This document shows, piece after piece, positions 31,727 to 40,434 of a stretch of 64,000 nucleotides of DNA (positions within the stretch are counted from its first letter, which is position 1; every line of letters starts with the position of its first letter). Under the pieces are notes generated by a model. It had not been told where the DNA came from. It ran no database searches and was given only the letters and a program-made list of their open reading frames with translations. The stretch covers positions 1-64,000 of the forward strand of contig NZ_KZ626876.1 in NCBI RefSeq assembly GCF_002911015.1, in the 5' to 3' direction. The stretch comes from Streptomyces populi (lineage in GTDB: Bacteria > Actinomycetota > Actinomycetes > Streptomycetales > Streptomycetaceae). Position numbers and translations under genes: made by a program.

Positions 31727-31880
31727 TCGACTGGGCCGCATCGTCATGACCCTGCGGCAAGAGCGCTCCCCGGCCGGCCGCGGCCATCCGGGTAGCGCCA
31801 AGCCGTGTCAGACGACTGGCCGAAGGTCGATCGACCATGCTGAGCGCATCAACACGCTGTCCGGCGACGAGGAGTACGGC

Positions 31881-32096
31881 ATGCCGATGGATTCGGTGTC
31901 TAGATTTCTGGCAGCTTTGAACCCGGAGGACCGCCGGACCGTCGACGCCGAACCGCGCGACGAGCAGGAGCGCCTCGCCGCGGCCTGGGAAAGAGAGCTG
32001 GAGGCGGACGCCGAACTCGACACACTCGACGAGCTGTCGCCCGCCGAGGCAGAGGCGGAAGCGGCCCGTCGCGTCCTGGGCCGCAAAGACGGCTGA
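31881..32096 (+). CDS. Small acidic hypothetical protein
   Basis: 71 residues from ATG 31881, preceded by GAGGAG. It is Glu/Ala/Arg-rich and probably helical (DEQERLAAAWERELEADAEL, then SPAEAEAEAARRVLG), with no Cys. It follows the 77-residue gene by 155 bases on the same strand. It may be a regulatory or partner peptide; the function is unknown. Confidence 0.5.
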   Translation: MPMDSVSRFLAALNPEDRRTVDAEPRDEQERLAAAWERELEADAELDTLDELSPAEAEAEAARRVLGRKDG

Positions 32097-32357
32097 CCCC
32101 CGGCGCCCGTACGGGCACGGTCCCGGCCGCACCGCCAGGTCCACCTCACCCTTCTGCCGGGGAGCGCCGAACGAGACGTGTGACCGAGGCAGTCGAGGCA
32201 ACCTGCGGGCCGGAGCAGCCGACGGTCCGGAGCAACCGGAGGGCCGAGGAAGCCGGCGGGCCGCTGAAGGCGGCCGTCGAGGTGATGCCGAGGGCGTTCA
32301 GCGCCGTTTTCCAGCACAGGCGCCAGATCCCGCCGCAGGCCACCCCGGGCGGCCCGG

Positions 32358-32891
32358 TCAGTAGCCGCCGCTCGGTGACGACGGCGACGCCTTGGTGATC
32401 TGCTTGCCGTCGGTGCCCAGCACGTACCACTTGGCACCGAAGGCATCGAGCCCCTGCCCGTTGGTCTGCCCGGCCTTGGTGTCGTCGGCGAACGTGTAGA
32501 GCGGGTGCCCGTTGTAGGTGACCTGCTTCGAGCCGTCGCTGCGCGTGATGGTCGACAGCAGCTTGGCGTTGACGCCGTCTCCGGCGGTCGGCTTGCCGTT
32601 CGTCTTCAGCGGAGGCCAGGCCTTGGCGCATTCTCCGTTGCAGGTGGACTTGTTGTTCTTGTCGGACTGGAACAGGTAGAGAGTGTGCCCCTTGCTGTTG
32701 ACCAGGATCTTGCCGAGCGGACCGGACCGGGCGGACACCGTCGCAGAGGACGAGGTGCTCACCGCCGATCGCGCTTGGTCGGAGCCGTCTGCCGGACCGT
32801 GGCTGCTGCCACCGGCGTAGGCCACAGAGGCCGTGGACAGGAAGAGCGCCGTTCCGGCGGCTGCGATGAATGCTCGGCTGCGGTACTTCAT
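32358..32891 (-). CDS. Secreted COG4315-type repeat protein
   Basis: 177 residues from ATG 32891 with GGAGG upstream. It has a Sec signal peptide (basic MKYRSR, hydrophobic AAAGTALFL, cleavage near AYA-G at 27). Two copies of a roughly 50-residue module follow: LGKILVNSKGHTLYLFQSD with CNGECAKAWPP, then KQVTYNGHPLYTFADDTKAG with GAKWYVLG. This is the secreted-repeat family also annotated as lipoprotein_15. Here the signal has no lipobox Cys, so the protein is likely released or wall-associated. Function unknown. Confidence 0.9.
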   Translation of the reverse strand: MKYRSRAFIAAAGTALFLSTASVAYAGGSSHGPADGSDQARSAVSTSSSATVSARSGPLGKILVNSKGHTLYLFQSDKNNKSTCNGECAKAWPPLKTNGKPTAGDGVNAKLLSTITRSDGSKQVTYNGHPLYTFADDTKAGQTNGQGLDAFGAKWYVLGTDGKQITKASPSSPSGGY

Positions 32892-33417
32892 GAGAAGTCC
32901 TCCGGCTGCGATCGCCTCGGAGCGTGGCGCGGCCGTCGTACCCCGGCGCCCGCCCCGTACCTCCATTACACGCCAGAGCCGACCACCCGGCCACAGGACC
33001 ACCCCGCAGCACGCCCTGGCTGATTCGACAAGCGGTCCGCTTTCCCGACAGGTTCGCTTGCCGGGGCAGTAGCGGCTTGACCGGCCCAAATGCCTTGCCC
33101 GCAGTGATGAAGGCAGCCGATCATTCGCCTATGAGACCCGAAGTGCAGACGTTCGTCGCCGACGGCCCGAACCCCGTTCTGGTCACCGACCCCGGGCCGG
33201 ACGCCAACGAGTGGCACCAGCGGCTCTTCCTCCGCGCCGTAAACGGAGGACTCGTCCTTTGAACCTGACGGCGCAGCAACGTGAGGTGCCACCCGGGTGT
33301 CCCGCTCGACGGCGGCGAGCCGGTTCTTGAGCCGGTGGCTGGAGTCGTCGATCACGCCGAAGACCTCGTCTCCGCAGGCCAGGCCGCCGAGCAGACCGAA
33401 CAGATCACCCTCGATCA
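32892..33417. other. Intergenic region with a short orphan reading frame next to an IS remnant
   Basis: About 525 bases. A 43-codon frame at 33131-33262 (+) beginning MRPEVQTFVADGPNPVLVTD looks protein-like but is short and ends beside the IS5-type remnant. It may be the truncated start of a lost gene. On the minus strand, 33254-33415 also reads as fairly natural protein (GDEVFGVIDDSSHRLKNRL), continuing from the IS remnant frame, but I cannot assign it. Confidence 0.3.
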
Positions 33418-33851
33418 GACATGCGGAGCCCGCTGGCGCTTGAGGCGGTTGATCCCGCACTCGACCGCGTGCCGCTGCTTGTAGTCGTCCTTGCCGAACG
33501 TCGGCGGCCGCCCACCGCGGGAGCCGAGCTTGAGGCGGTTGCGGACCCGGTCCGCCGGGACCGGGACGGTGGCCTTGAACCCGCGTCGGCGTGCGCCAGG
33601 AGCGAGCGCAGGGTCTTGTCCCAAGTGCCGTCTGCCGACCAGCGTCGGTGACGTTCGTAGACGGTTTTCCGCGGCCCGCATTGCGACGGCACGTCACGCC
33701 AAGGCGCACCTGTGCGCAGACGGAAGAGGATTCCGTTGATCACCGTGCGGTGGTCGCTCCACCGTCCGCCCGGCCGTCCGTCGCCGGGTAGCAGTGGCGC
33801 GAGCCGTGCCCACTCGGAATGCGTCAGATCGCCCCGCCCGACCTCGGGCAC
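33418..33851 (-). pseudogene. IS5-family transposase, internally deleted and frameshifted
   Basis: The N-terminal IS5/DUF4096 domain is clear (LTHSEWARLAPLLPGDG, then GILFRLRTGAPWRDVP and YERHRRWSADGTWDK). After about 92 residues, the frame shifts and jumps directly to the C-terminal part (RLKLGSRGGRPPTFGKDDYK, then AVECGINRLKRQRA). The middle, which would carry the DDE catalytic core, is gone, and the end is cut short. The element therefore cannot be active. Inverted terminal repeats were not found. Confidence 0.85.
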
Positions 33852-33884
33852 GGTGCCCCCGTTCCCCGAGATCGGATCGGACGG

Positions 33885-34274
33885 TTACGCGGTGATCCGC
33901 CGGGCGTACACCTCGATCTCGATCTTCATGCGGGGATCGGCGAGGCCGCACATGAGCATGGTGGCGGCCGGCCGGACCTCGCCGAACGCGCGACGCAGCG
34001 TCGGCCAGCAGGGCTCGAAGTCGGTACGGTCGGGCAGCAGGTAGCGCACCCGTACTACGTCGGCGAAGGTGCACTTCGCTTCGCTCAGGGCGGCCTCGAT
34101 GTTGTGCAGGCACTGTTCGGCCTGCTCCACCACGTCCTCGGAGATCGTCATGGTGGTGTAGTCGAATCCGGTCGTCCCGGACACATGGACCCAGTCGCCG
34201 TCGATCACCGCGCGGGCATAACCGATCTGTTCCTCGAACGTCGAGCCGCTGAGGATGGAACGTCGCTCTGTCAT
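33885..34274 (-). CDS. RidA family protein (YjgF/YER057c/UK114)
   Basis: 129 residues, the normal size of the family. Typical segments are GYARAVIDGDWVHVSGTTG near 18, QAEQCLHNIEAALSEA near 51, DVVRVRYLLPD near 71 and the end MKIEIEVYARR. RidA proteins form trimers that hydrolyse reactive enamine/imine intermediates; the catalytic Arg position appears to be the conserved Arg in the VRVRYLL strand. It is divergent from a LysR regulator with about 70 bases between them, so the regulator probably controls it. Confidence 0.92.
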   Translation of the reverse strand: MTERRSILSGSTFEEQIGYARAVIDGDWVHVSGTTGFDYTTMTISEDVVEQAEQCLHNIEAALSEAKCTFADVVRVRYLLPDRTDFEPCWPTLRRAFGEVRPAATMLMCGLADPRMKIEIEVYARRITA

Positions 34275-34346
34275 GCGCCGAACGCTAAGTGACCAGCACT
34301 GATACGTCTAATACGCCTTTCGGTGCGGAGTGATATCTCTAAGCGT
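34275..34346. promoter_or_regulatory. Divergent RidA/LysR control region
   Basis: A short spacer that must carry both promoters. It contains ATACG near 34300 and CGTAT at 34344-34348 as a loose inverted pair around AT-rich TCTAA boxes, in line with a LysR binding site. The exact site is uncertain. Confidence 0.4.
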
Positions 34347-35255
34347 ATGGAGCGTCCTGAACTTCCCCTGCAGCAGCTGCACGCCTTCGTCGTGCTCGCC
34401 GAGGAACTCCACTTCGGCCGCGCCGCTGCTCGCCTGGGCATTGCCCAGCCGCCGCTGAGCCAGCAGATCCGCCGCCTGGAGGGCAAGGTCGGCTACGCAC
34501 TGTTCAGTCGCGAACCCGGGCGCATCGGCCTCACCGCGGCAGGCCGAGAACTCCTCCCTGCCGCCCGGCACGCCCTCACTCACCTCGCACAAGGCCTGAC
34601 CGCAGCCCGAGAAGTCGGCAGCGGCAGGGCCGGCCACCTGCGGATCGGCTTCGCTGCCTCCCTCGCTCTCACCGTCCTCCCCAGCTTGCTGCGAACGTTC
34701 CGGGAACGGTTTCCCGCCGTGGATCTGGACATCCAGGAGATGACCACCACGCCGCAACTGGCCGCTCTGCGCGAACGGACGATCGACATCGGCCTATTGC
34801 GAGAGCCGCCTGCCCGCGACGCGGAGCTCGGGTTCGAGACTGTGCTGACCGAACCCTTCGTGGCTGTCCTGCCCGCCTCGCACCCCCTCGCGGCACAACG
34901 AGCCGTCCAGGTCGAGCAGTTGGCGGACTGCCCCTTCGTGCTCCTGCCTCGTGCCGTCGGCCCGCCGCTGTACGATCAGATCGCCGGGCTGTGCATTGCT
35001 GCGGGCTTCACCCCCCAGGTGGCTCAACACGCAGTGGAATGGCAGACCGTCTGCGCCTTGGTGGGAACCGGCCTCGGCGTGTCACTGGCCCCGGAAAGCA
35101 TCCGCCGGATCCGCCTCGAAGGCGTCGCCTTCCGCAGGATCGAGCCCGACACCGTGCGCACACGAGTCGCCGTCGCGTGGCGCAAGAACGACCCGAACCC
35201 CCTGGTCCCCGGCATCTTGGCCGCACTCAACCAAGATCCGCCGGGCACGCCCTAG
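34347..35255 (+). CDS. LysR-family transcriptional regulator
   Basis: 302 residues from ATG 34347; a GTG at 34323 would add eight residues. The N-terminal winged helix is standard: LPLQQLHAFVVLAEELHFGR, then ARLGIAQPPLSQQIRRLEG. The effector domain follows (LRIGFAASLALTVLPSLLR near 105). LysR proteins usually control the gene transcribed away from them, here ridA, and may also control the quinone-reductase-like gene about 200 bases downstream. The effector is unknown. Confidence 0.93.
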   Translation: MERPELPLQQLHAFVVLAEELHFGRAAARLGIAQPPLSQQIRRLEGKVGYALFSREPGRIGLTAAGRELLPAARHALTHLAQGLTAAREVGSGRAGHLRIGFAASLALTVLPSLLRTFRERFPAVDLDIQEMTTTPQLAALRERTIDIGLLREPPARDAELGFETVLTEPFVAVLPASHPLAAQRAVQVEQLADCPFVLLPRAVGPPLYDQIAGLCIAAGFTPQVAQHAVEWQTVCALVGTGLGVSLAPESIRRIRLEGVAFRRIEPDTVRTRVAVAWRKNDPNPLVPGILAALNQDPPGTP

Positions 35256-35453
35256 CCAAAGCCGCATAACCCGTGTTCAAGACTCGGGGTCAAGGCCCCT
35301 CAGCCCGTTGCGCAGGCCTGGCCCGGTCGTCGACTAACAGGTCGAATCCCGGAGTGGCCCAAGGTTTTGCCATGAAAATGGACCATACCCATGGGCTGTT
35401 CTGTTCCTAAGGTCGGAGACATAAAGAGACAAATGGCCGAGGAGGCAATTTCC

Positions 35454-36371
35454 ATGAAGGCGATCGTGGTGACGGACCAGGCCGCGGGAACGGCAGGGAT
35501 GACGCTGGTGGAGCGGCCGGAGCCGCAGGCATCGATCAACGACGTCATCGTTCAGATTCACGCATCGGGCTTCGTCCCGACCGAGATGGAGTGGCCATCG
35601 ACCTGGACCGATCGCGCCGGCCGTGACAAGACGCCGTCGATCCCCGGCCATGAGCTGGCCGGAGTGGTCACCGCTCTCGGCTACGGCACGACGGGGCTGT
35701 CGGTCGGGCAGCGGGTGTTCGGCCTCGCCGACTGGCACCGTGACGGCACCCTGGCGGAGTACGTGGCGATCGAAGCACGCAACCTCGCGCCGCTGCCCGG
35801 CGACGTCGACTTCACGGTAGGCGCGTCCCTGCCCATCTCAGGTCTGACCGCGTGGCAGGGGCTGTTCCAGCACGGTCGCCTCCAGTCGGGCCAGACGGTC
35901 CTCGCCCATGGCGCGGCCGGGGCGGTCGGGACGATGGTGACCCAGCTCGCACGTGAGGCCGGCGCTTACGTCATCGGCACCGGCCGCGCCGGCGACCGAG
36001 AGAAGGCGCTCGACTTCGGCGCGCATGAGTTCGTCGACCTCGAGAAGGACGCGCTGGAAGAGGTCGGCGACGTCGATCTGGTCTTCGATGTCATCGGTGG
36101 TGACGTTCAGAAGCGGTCCGCTGCCCTGATCAAGGCTGGAGGAACGCTGGTGTCCATCGTCGGCCCGGTCGAGGCGCGACCGGCTGAGGGTCTGGCGGTG
36201 GACTTCGTTGTCGAGGCCGATCGTGCCGAACTGGGTGAGATCGTGCAGCGGGTGCGGGACGGACGGCTGCGGACGAACATCGGTGACGTCTCGGCCCTCG
36301 ACGATGCCGTCGCCGCCCTCAACCCGACCGGGCGACGCAAGGGAAAGACGATCATCCGCGTTCGTCCGTGA
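35454..36371 (+). CDS. NADP-dependent quinone-oxidoreductase-like MDR enzyme
   Basis: 305 residues from ATG 35454, with GAGGAGG eight bases upstream, which rules out the longer frame. It is a medium-chain dehydrogenase of the zinc-free quinone reductase type: SIPGHELAGVV near 62, the GroES-like fold, and the nucleotide motif AHGAAGAVGTMVTQLA near 150. No zinc ligands are evident. It is likely cytosolic and reduces quinones or enones with NADPH. It lies downstream of the LysR gene on the same strand and may be its target. Confidence 0.92.
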   Translation: MKAIVVTDQAAGTAGMTLVERPEPQASINDVIVQIHASGFVPTEMEWPSTWTDRAGRDKTPSIPGHELAGVVTALGYGTTGLSVGQRVFGLADWHRDGTLAEYVAIEARNLAPLPGDVDFTVGASLPISGLTAWQGLFQHGRLQSGQTVLAHGAAGAVGTMVTQLAREAGAYVIGTGRAGDREKALDFGAHEFVDLEKDALEEVGDVDLVFDVIGGDVQKRSAALIKAGGTLVSIVGPVEARPAEGLAVDFVVEADRAELGEIVQRVRDGRLRTNIGDVSALDDAVAALNPTGRRKGKTIIRVRP

Positions 36372-36729
36372 GGACTCGGGGACAGCGACAGGCTCGCCCC
36401 GCGCAGGTGCCGGTTCCCGGTCCGTGACCACTGCGAATCATGAGCGTCGGCAGGCAGGGGCTGGGCGGTTGACAGTGAACCACTGCTGCCCGCCCGGGGC
36501 CGCTCCTCGCTGGGCGGGATGCTGCCGGAACGCTGATCACACAGCCCCCAGAGTGCTGGCGCAGGCGATGAGGTCAAACTGCGCGTACTCGTGGGAGTGG
36601 ACCCGCGCAGTTCCCGCCCTTACGTCATGCCGCTGCCGTCGGCTCAGGGCAAGGTGAGCGGGTGGCCGGTGTGCCGGGGTGCCGGGCGTGGACGTACGGC
36701 CCAAGGCTGCGTTGCTGCGGTCGGCCGGA
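36372..36729. other. Intergenic region, nothing identified
   Basis: About 360 bases between convergent genes. No gene, RNA or perfect hairpin recognised. Confidence 0.3.
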
Positions 36730-37695
36730 TCATCGGGCGGCGAGACTGCTCACGTGTTGCCACAGCTGGGCGTGGGTGATGTCGTCGTCTTTGCCAGGGC
36801 CTGCCGCGTAGGTGGTGGGGCGGGGCCGGCGGTCGTGCCAGAACGAGCCGGAGTTGCCGAGCGGCTCGTCCGAGGAGCCCAGCCAGACGATGGTGTCCGC
36901 TCCTTGGTCAGGGGTGCGGATGACGGGGCGGGTCAGCATGCGGAACACGGGCAACCACGTCCGCACGCCTTTGGTGTCCGCCCAGCCCGGGTGCATCGCG
37001 TAGACGTGGATGCCCTGGTCGCGCAGCCGGTCGGCCCATTGTTCGGTGATGACGAGTTCGGCACGTTTGGTGCGTGCGTAGATCTTCTTCGGGCTGTAGG
37101 AGTCCCGCTCGGACTGCGGGTCGCCGGCCGGGAGCGCCTGGCCGTACTGGCCGCCGGAAACCACGTTGATGACGCGGGACGGCGCGGCGCGGCGCAAGGG
37201 TCCGGTCAGTTCGTCGATGAGTGCCCAGGGGGCCAGGACGTGGGTGGCGAAGGTGAGCTCCACCCCGTCGGGGCTGTACTCGCGGCTGTCGGGCATCACT
37301 CCGGCGTTGTTGACCAGGACGTCCAGAGCATCGTGGCGTTCGCGGAAAGTGCGGGTGAAGTCGCGCAGTGAGGCGAGGCTGCTCACGTCGCACACCTCGG
37401 GATGCACCCGGTGCGCCGCGTCGGGCAGGCGATGTCGGGTCTGACGAGCGGCGTCTTCGGCACGTTCTCGGTTGCGGGCCAGGACGTGGACCTGGGCACC
37501 CAGACGTGCGAAGCCGACCGCGGCCGCCAGCCCGATGCCGGACGCCGCGCCGGTCACGATTACGACCCTGCCGTCCATTCGGCGACCGTCGGCGGGCCAT
37601 CCCGGCATCCGGCGCCGCAGGCGCAGGCCCGGACTGCCGTAGCCGAGCGCGATCGACCTGTCCAGGACGGTATCGACCACTTGCGTGAGGTTCAT
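36730..37695 (-). CDS. SDR family oxidoreductase (DHRS12-like)
   Basis: 321 residues using ATG 37695, chosen because the protein then starts with a family-like lead (MNLTQVVDTVLDRSIALGYG). A longer frame to 37839 adds a low-complexity extension. The Rossmann motif is VIVTGAASGIGLAAA near 44, NNAG is VLVNNAGVMPD near 122, and the active site reads YSPKKIYARTKRAE with Tyr-x-x-x-Lys. The N-terminal lead of about 40 residues before the Rossmann fold resembles the DHRS12 subgroup. It is transcribed in the same direction as the PucR gene upstream, about 140 bases away. Substrate unknown. Confidence 0.9.
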   Translation of the reverse strand: MNLTQVVDTVLDRSIALGYGSPGLRLRRRMPGWPADGRRMDGRVVIVTGAASGIGLAAAVGFARLGAQVHVLARNRERAEDAARQTRHRLPDAAHRVHPEVCDVSSLASLRDFTRTFRERHDALDVLVNNAGVMPDSREYSPDGVELTFATHVLAPWALIDELTGPLRRAAPSRVINVVSGGQYGQALPAGDPQSERDSYSPKKIYARTKRAELVITEQWADRLRDQGIHVYAMHPGWADTKGVRTWLPVFRMLTRPVIRTPDQGADTIVWLGSSDEPLGNSGSFWHDRRPRPTTYAAGPGKDDDITHAQLWQHVSSLAAR

Positions 37696-37835
37696 ACCCC
37701 GGCGGGTGTCCACGGCGCTCGATGCCACACCCGATAGGGCCGGTGCAAAAGCGAGGTGCTGAGTCCTGTCGACCGCCCGTCGATGGACTCGCTCTTCGGC
37801 CTCGAGGACCGGCCACAGCCGGCCCGTCGGCTGGA

Positions 37836-39032
37836 TCATGTACTCAGACGGAGTTGGAGCCAGCAGGACAGGCGGTCATCTGGGTGATCCAGGTCGAGTC
37901 CGAACAGTTGGCGCGCACGTTTGAGCCGGTACTTGAGTGTGTTGGGGTGGATGCCCAGAGCGTCTGCGGCCTGACCGATGTTGCCGATCGCGTTGAGCCA
38001 GGCCAGTAGCGACTGTGCGTAGAACGTCTCGTGCTGCTGGTCGTGTTCGAGCATCAAGGCGATACCAGGGTGCTGCAGTGCGTGTTCGCGGGTCAGGACA
38101 TCACCGATGTGGTTGAGCAGCACCCGGGCGTGGGTGTCCTTCAGCCCGGCAACAGGTGGAGCTGCCGGATCGCTTGTGGTCACTCGGAGGATGCCATCGA
38201 CGTCTGTGCGCAGTGTGGACAGCCGGTCCAGGTCGACGTCGCTCTGGCTGACGGCACAGCGTACGGGGACGGTGCGCGGCCGGGACAGTGCGGTGACGGC
38301 TTGTTCGGCCAGGCGCCGTACCGCGGCGGTCGACAGGTGAGGCACCAGCACGTAAACGGTTCGGCCCAGCGTGGTGACAGCCCCTTCCGGATGTACAGCG
38401 GCGAAGTGCCCCACAGCTGACATGCCGAGGCGGATGACGGGCAGGGGCTCGTGGCCGGCCACGTGCAGGGGAGCGAGCCCCAGCAGACTGAATCGAGGTC
38501 GCTCGGACAGGCCGAGGTGGAAGCGGGCTTCGGGTATGCCGGTACCGCACAGCGCACTGCGCAGAGCGTCCTGGCGTGCCTGCAGTTGCAGTTCGGCGGC
38601 GCTGCGGCGGCGCAGCATGTGCAGGGCGGCGAGTTTCGCGCCTTCCGTCAGCGCGCGCTCGACCGTTTCGTCGAGGCCGCGCGGACCTTCGATCGCCCAC
38701 AGGGTGCCGAGGGAAAGGTCACCGGCCCGGATGGCGACAGCGAGGCGGGGAAGCTCGTCGTCGGCCAGGGGCGGCAGGGGTACCACGCCGGTGGCGTCGA
38801 GCACGGTGCGGTACTGACGCAGCTGCCGCGGCTCATCGGGGACCTGCCGGTCCAGGATGCCCCGCCGGCGCAGGTCGTCGATCCGCTGGCCGGGAAGCGA
38901 CGAGTAGGCCAGGACCCGGCGGTCCAGGTCCTCCACGGCCACCGAGCCGCCGGTCACGGCGGCGAGAGCCGTACACAGGGTGAACAGTTCCTCGCTCGTT
39001 CCGTCGCCGATGGGCGCTTCTGTGTAAGACAT
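37836..39032 (-). CDS. PucR/CdaR-type transcriptional regulator
   Basis: 398 residues. The N-terminal part looks like a GAF-like sensor (LCTALAAVTGGSVAVEDLD, AIRAGDLSLGTLWAIEG). A central GGDEF-like domain precedes the PucR C-terminal helix-turn-helix: LLAWLNAIGNIGQAADALG, then IHPNTLKYRLKRARQLFGLDL. Such regulators often sense purine, amino-acid or amine metabolites. The gene is divergent from a LysA-like decarboxylase and an amino-acid permease, so it most likely controls them. Confidence 0.92.
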   Translation of the reverse strand: MSYTEAPIGDGTSEELFTLCTALAAVTGGSVAVEDLDRRVLAYSSLPGQRIDDLRRRGILDRQVPDEPRQLRQYRTVLDATGVVPLPPLADDELPRLAVAIRAGDLSLGTLWAIEGPRGLDETVERALTEGAKLAALHMLRRRSAAELQLQARQDALRSALCGTGIPEARFHLGLSERPRFSLLGLAPLHVAGHEPLPVIRLGMSAVGHFAAVHPEGAVTTLGRTVYVLVPHLSTAAVRRLAEQAVTALSRPRTVPVRCAVSQSDVDLDRLSTLRTDVDGILRVTTSDPAAPPVAGLKDTHARVLLNHIGDVLTREHALQHPGIALMLEHDQQHETFYAQSLLAWLNAIGNIGQAADALGIHPNTLKYRLKRARQLFGLDLDHPDDRLSCWLQLRLST

Positions 39033-39138
39033 GGCCGAAGCTTAGGCGGATTCGCCAAAGACCAGGGAGCGGGTTCGCCTCAGCATGGTGCGTACCGCTG
39101 GACAGCGGAATTCATGCCACCGTTCGAAAGGCACCCTG

Positions 39139-40392
39139 GTGAACGACCCGCTCAGCCTCTTCCCGCCCGGGACCCGCCTCGCTCCGGACGGGCAGATCGT
39201 GCTCGGCGGGTGCCTCGTCGAGGAACTGGCCGACCAGTACGGCACGCCGGCCCTGCTCGTGGACGAGGGCGCCCTGCGAATGCGAGCCCGCCGTTACCGC
39301 GAGGGCCTGTCAGCGCGGTGGCCCGACTCGCGCGTCGCCTTCGCGTCCAAGGCGTTCCCCTGCACCGCCGTGTACCGGCTGCTGGTGGAGGAGGGCCTGG
39401 GCGTCGACGTGGCGAGCGGTGGTGAACTGACTCTGGCGCTGGCAGCTGGAGCCGATCCCGCCGACATCGTGATGCATGGAAACGCCAAGACCGAGGAGGA
39501 ACTGCTCCTCGCCGTCGATGCCGGGGTCGGACTGATCGTCATCGACAACTTCGACGACATCGACCGTCTTGAGCGCCTCGTGCCGGCCGGAGGCGTACAG
39601 GGTGTACTGGTCCGGTTCACCCCTGGCATCCAGCCCGACACTCACGCGGCAGTATCGACCGGCCAGGCCGGAAGCAAGTTCGGCCTCCTGGAGCCGGAGG
39701 CCCGTCAGGCCATCGCCCGGCTGCGGGGAAGCGACCGCCTGCGTCTCGACGGCGTCCATGTGCACGTCGGGTCGCAGATCATGGACACGAAGCCCTTCCT
39801 GCAGGCCGTGGAAGCCGTCGCGGACCTCGGTGAGTTCGCCGTGTACGACCTGGGCGGAGGACTCGGAGCCCGTTACACCTACACCGACGTACCACCCAGC
39901 ATCGACGACTATCTGGACACCCTGGTGACAGCGGCCCGGCAGCTACTGCCCGCAACCGCCCGGCTCCTGATCGAACCAGGCCGTTCCATGGTCGCCGAGA
40001 CCGGCGTCTCCCTCTACCGGGTGGTCACCGTCAAACACGGGACACCGACGTTCGTCGCGGTGGACGGAGGTATGGGAGACAACCTGGAGGTCTCGCTGTA
40101 CGGGCAGCGCTTCGAAGCCACCGTCGCCACACGTGTGGGAGCCGGAGATCCCTGCATCCTGGTGGGCCGCCACTGCGAGTCGGGCGACACCCTCAGCACC
40201 CACGTCCCCCTCGCGGACCCGCAGCCCGGAGACCTGATCGCCGTCCCCGCCACCGGCGCCTACACCTATTCCCTCAGCAACAACTACAACGGTGCCCGGC
40301 GTCCGCCCGTCGTCTTCTGCCGCGACGGCCGATCCCGTGCAGTGGTCCGCCGGGAAACCTACGCCGACCTGATGCGCCGAGACCTGCCCTGA
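39139..40392 (+). CDS. PLP-dependent decarboxylase, diaminopimelate/ornithine type (LysA-like)
   Basis: 417 residues from GTG 39139, with GAAAGG upstream; upstream frames lack a better site. It is a fold III PLP enzyme. The Schiff-base Lys is in RVAFASKAFPC near 60, His/Gly phosphate-binding segments are VHVHVGSQI and YDLGGGLGARYT, the EPGRSMVAETG loop is near 280, and the late CESGD Cys is near 350. These fit meso-diaminopimelate decarboxylase rather than arginine decarboxylase. Because it sits with a permease and divergent from PucR instead of with lysine-biosynthesis genes, it may be a catabolic or specialised paralogue. The transporter starts 42 bases later. Confidence 0.9.
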   Translation: MNDPLSLFPPGTRLAPDGQIVLGGCLVEELADQYGTPALLVDEGALRMRARRYREGLSARWPDSRVAFASKAFPCTAVYRLLVEEGLGVDVASGGELTLALAAGADPADIVMHGNAKTEEELLLAVDAGVGLIVIDNFDDIDRLERLVPAGGVQGVLVRFTPGIQPDTHAAVSTGQAGSKFGLLEPEARQAIARLRGSDRLRLDGVHVHVGSQIMDTKPFLQAVEAVADLGEFAVYDLGGGLGARYTYTDVPPSIDDYLDTLVTAARQLLPATARLLIEPGRSMVAETGVSLYRVVTVKHGTPTFVAVDGGMGDNLEVSLYGQRFEATVATRVGAGDPCILVGRHCESGDTLSTHVPLADPQPGDLIAVPATGAYTYSLSNNYNGARRPPVVFCRDGRSRAVVRRETYADLMRRDLP

Positions 40393-40434
40393 CCCTTCCT
40401 TGCACGGCTCCGTCCCGCCCATGAGAGGTACGTC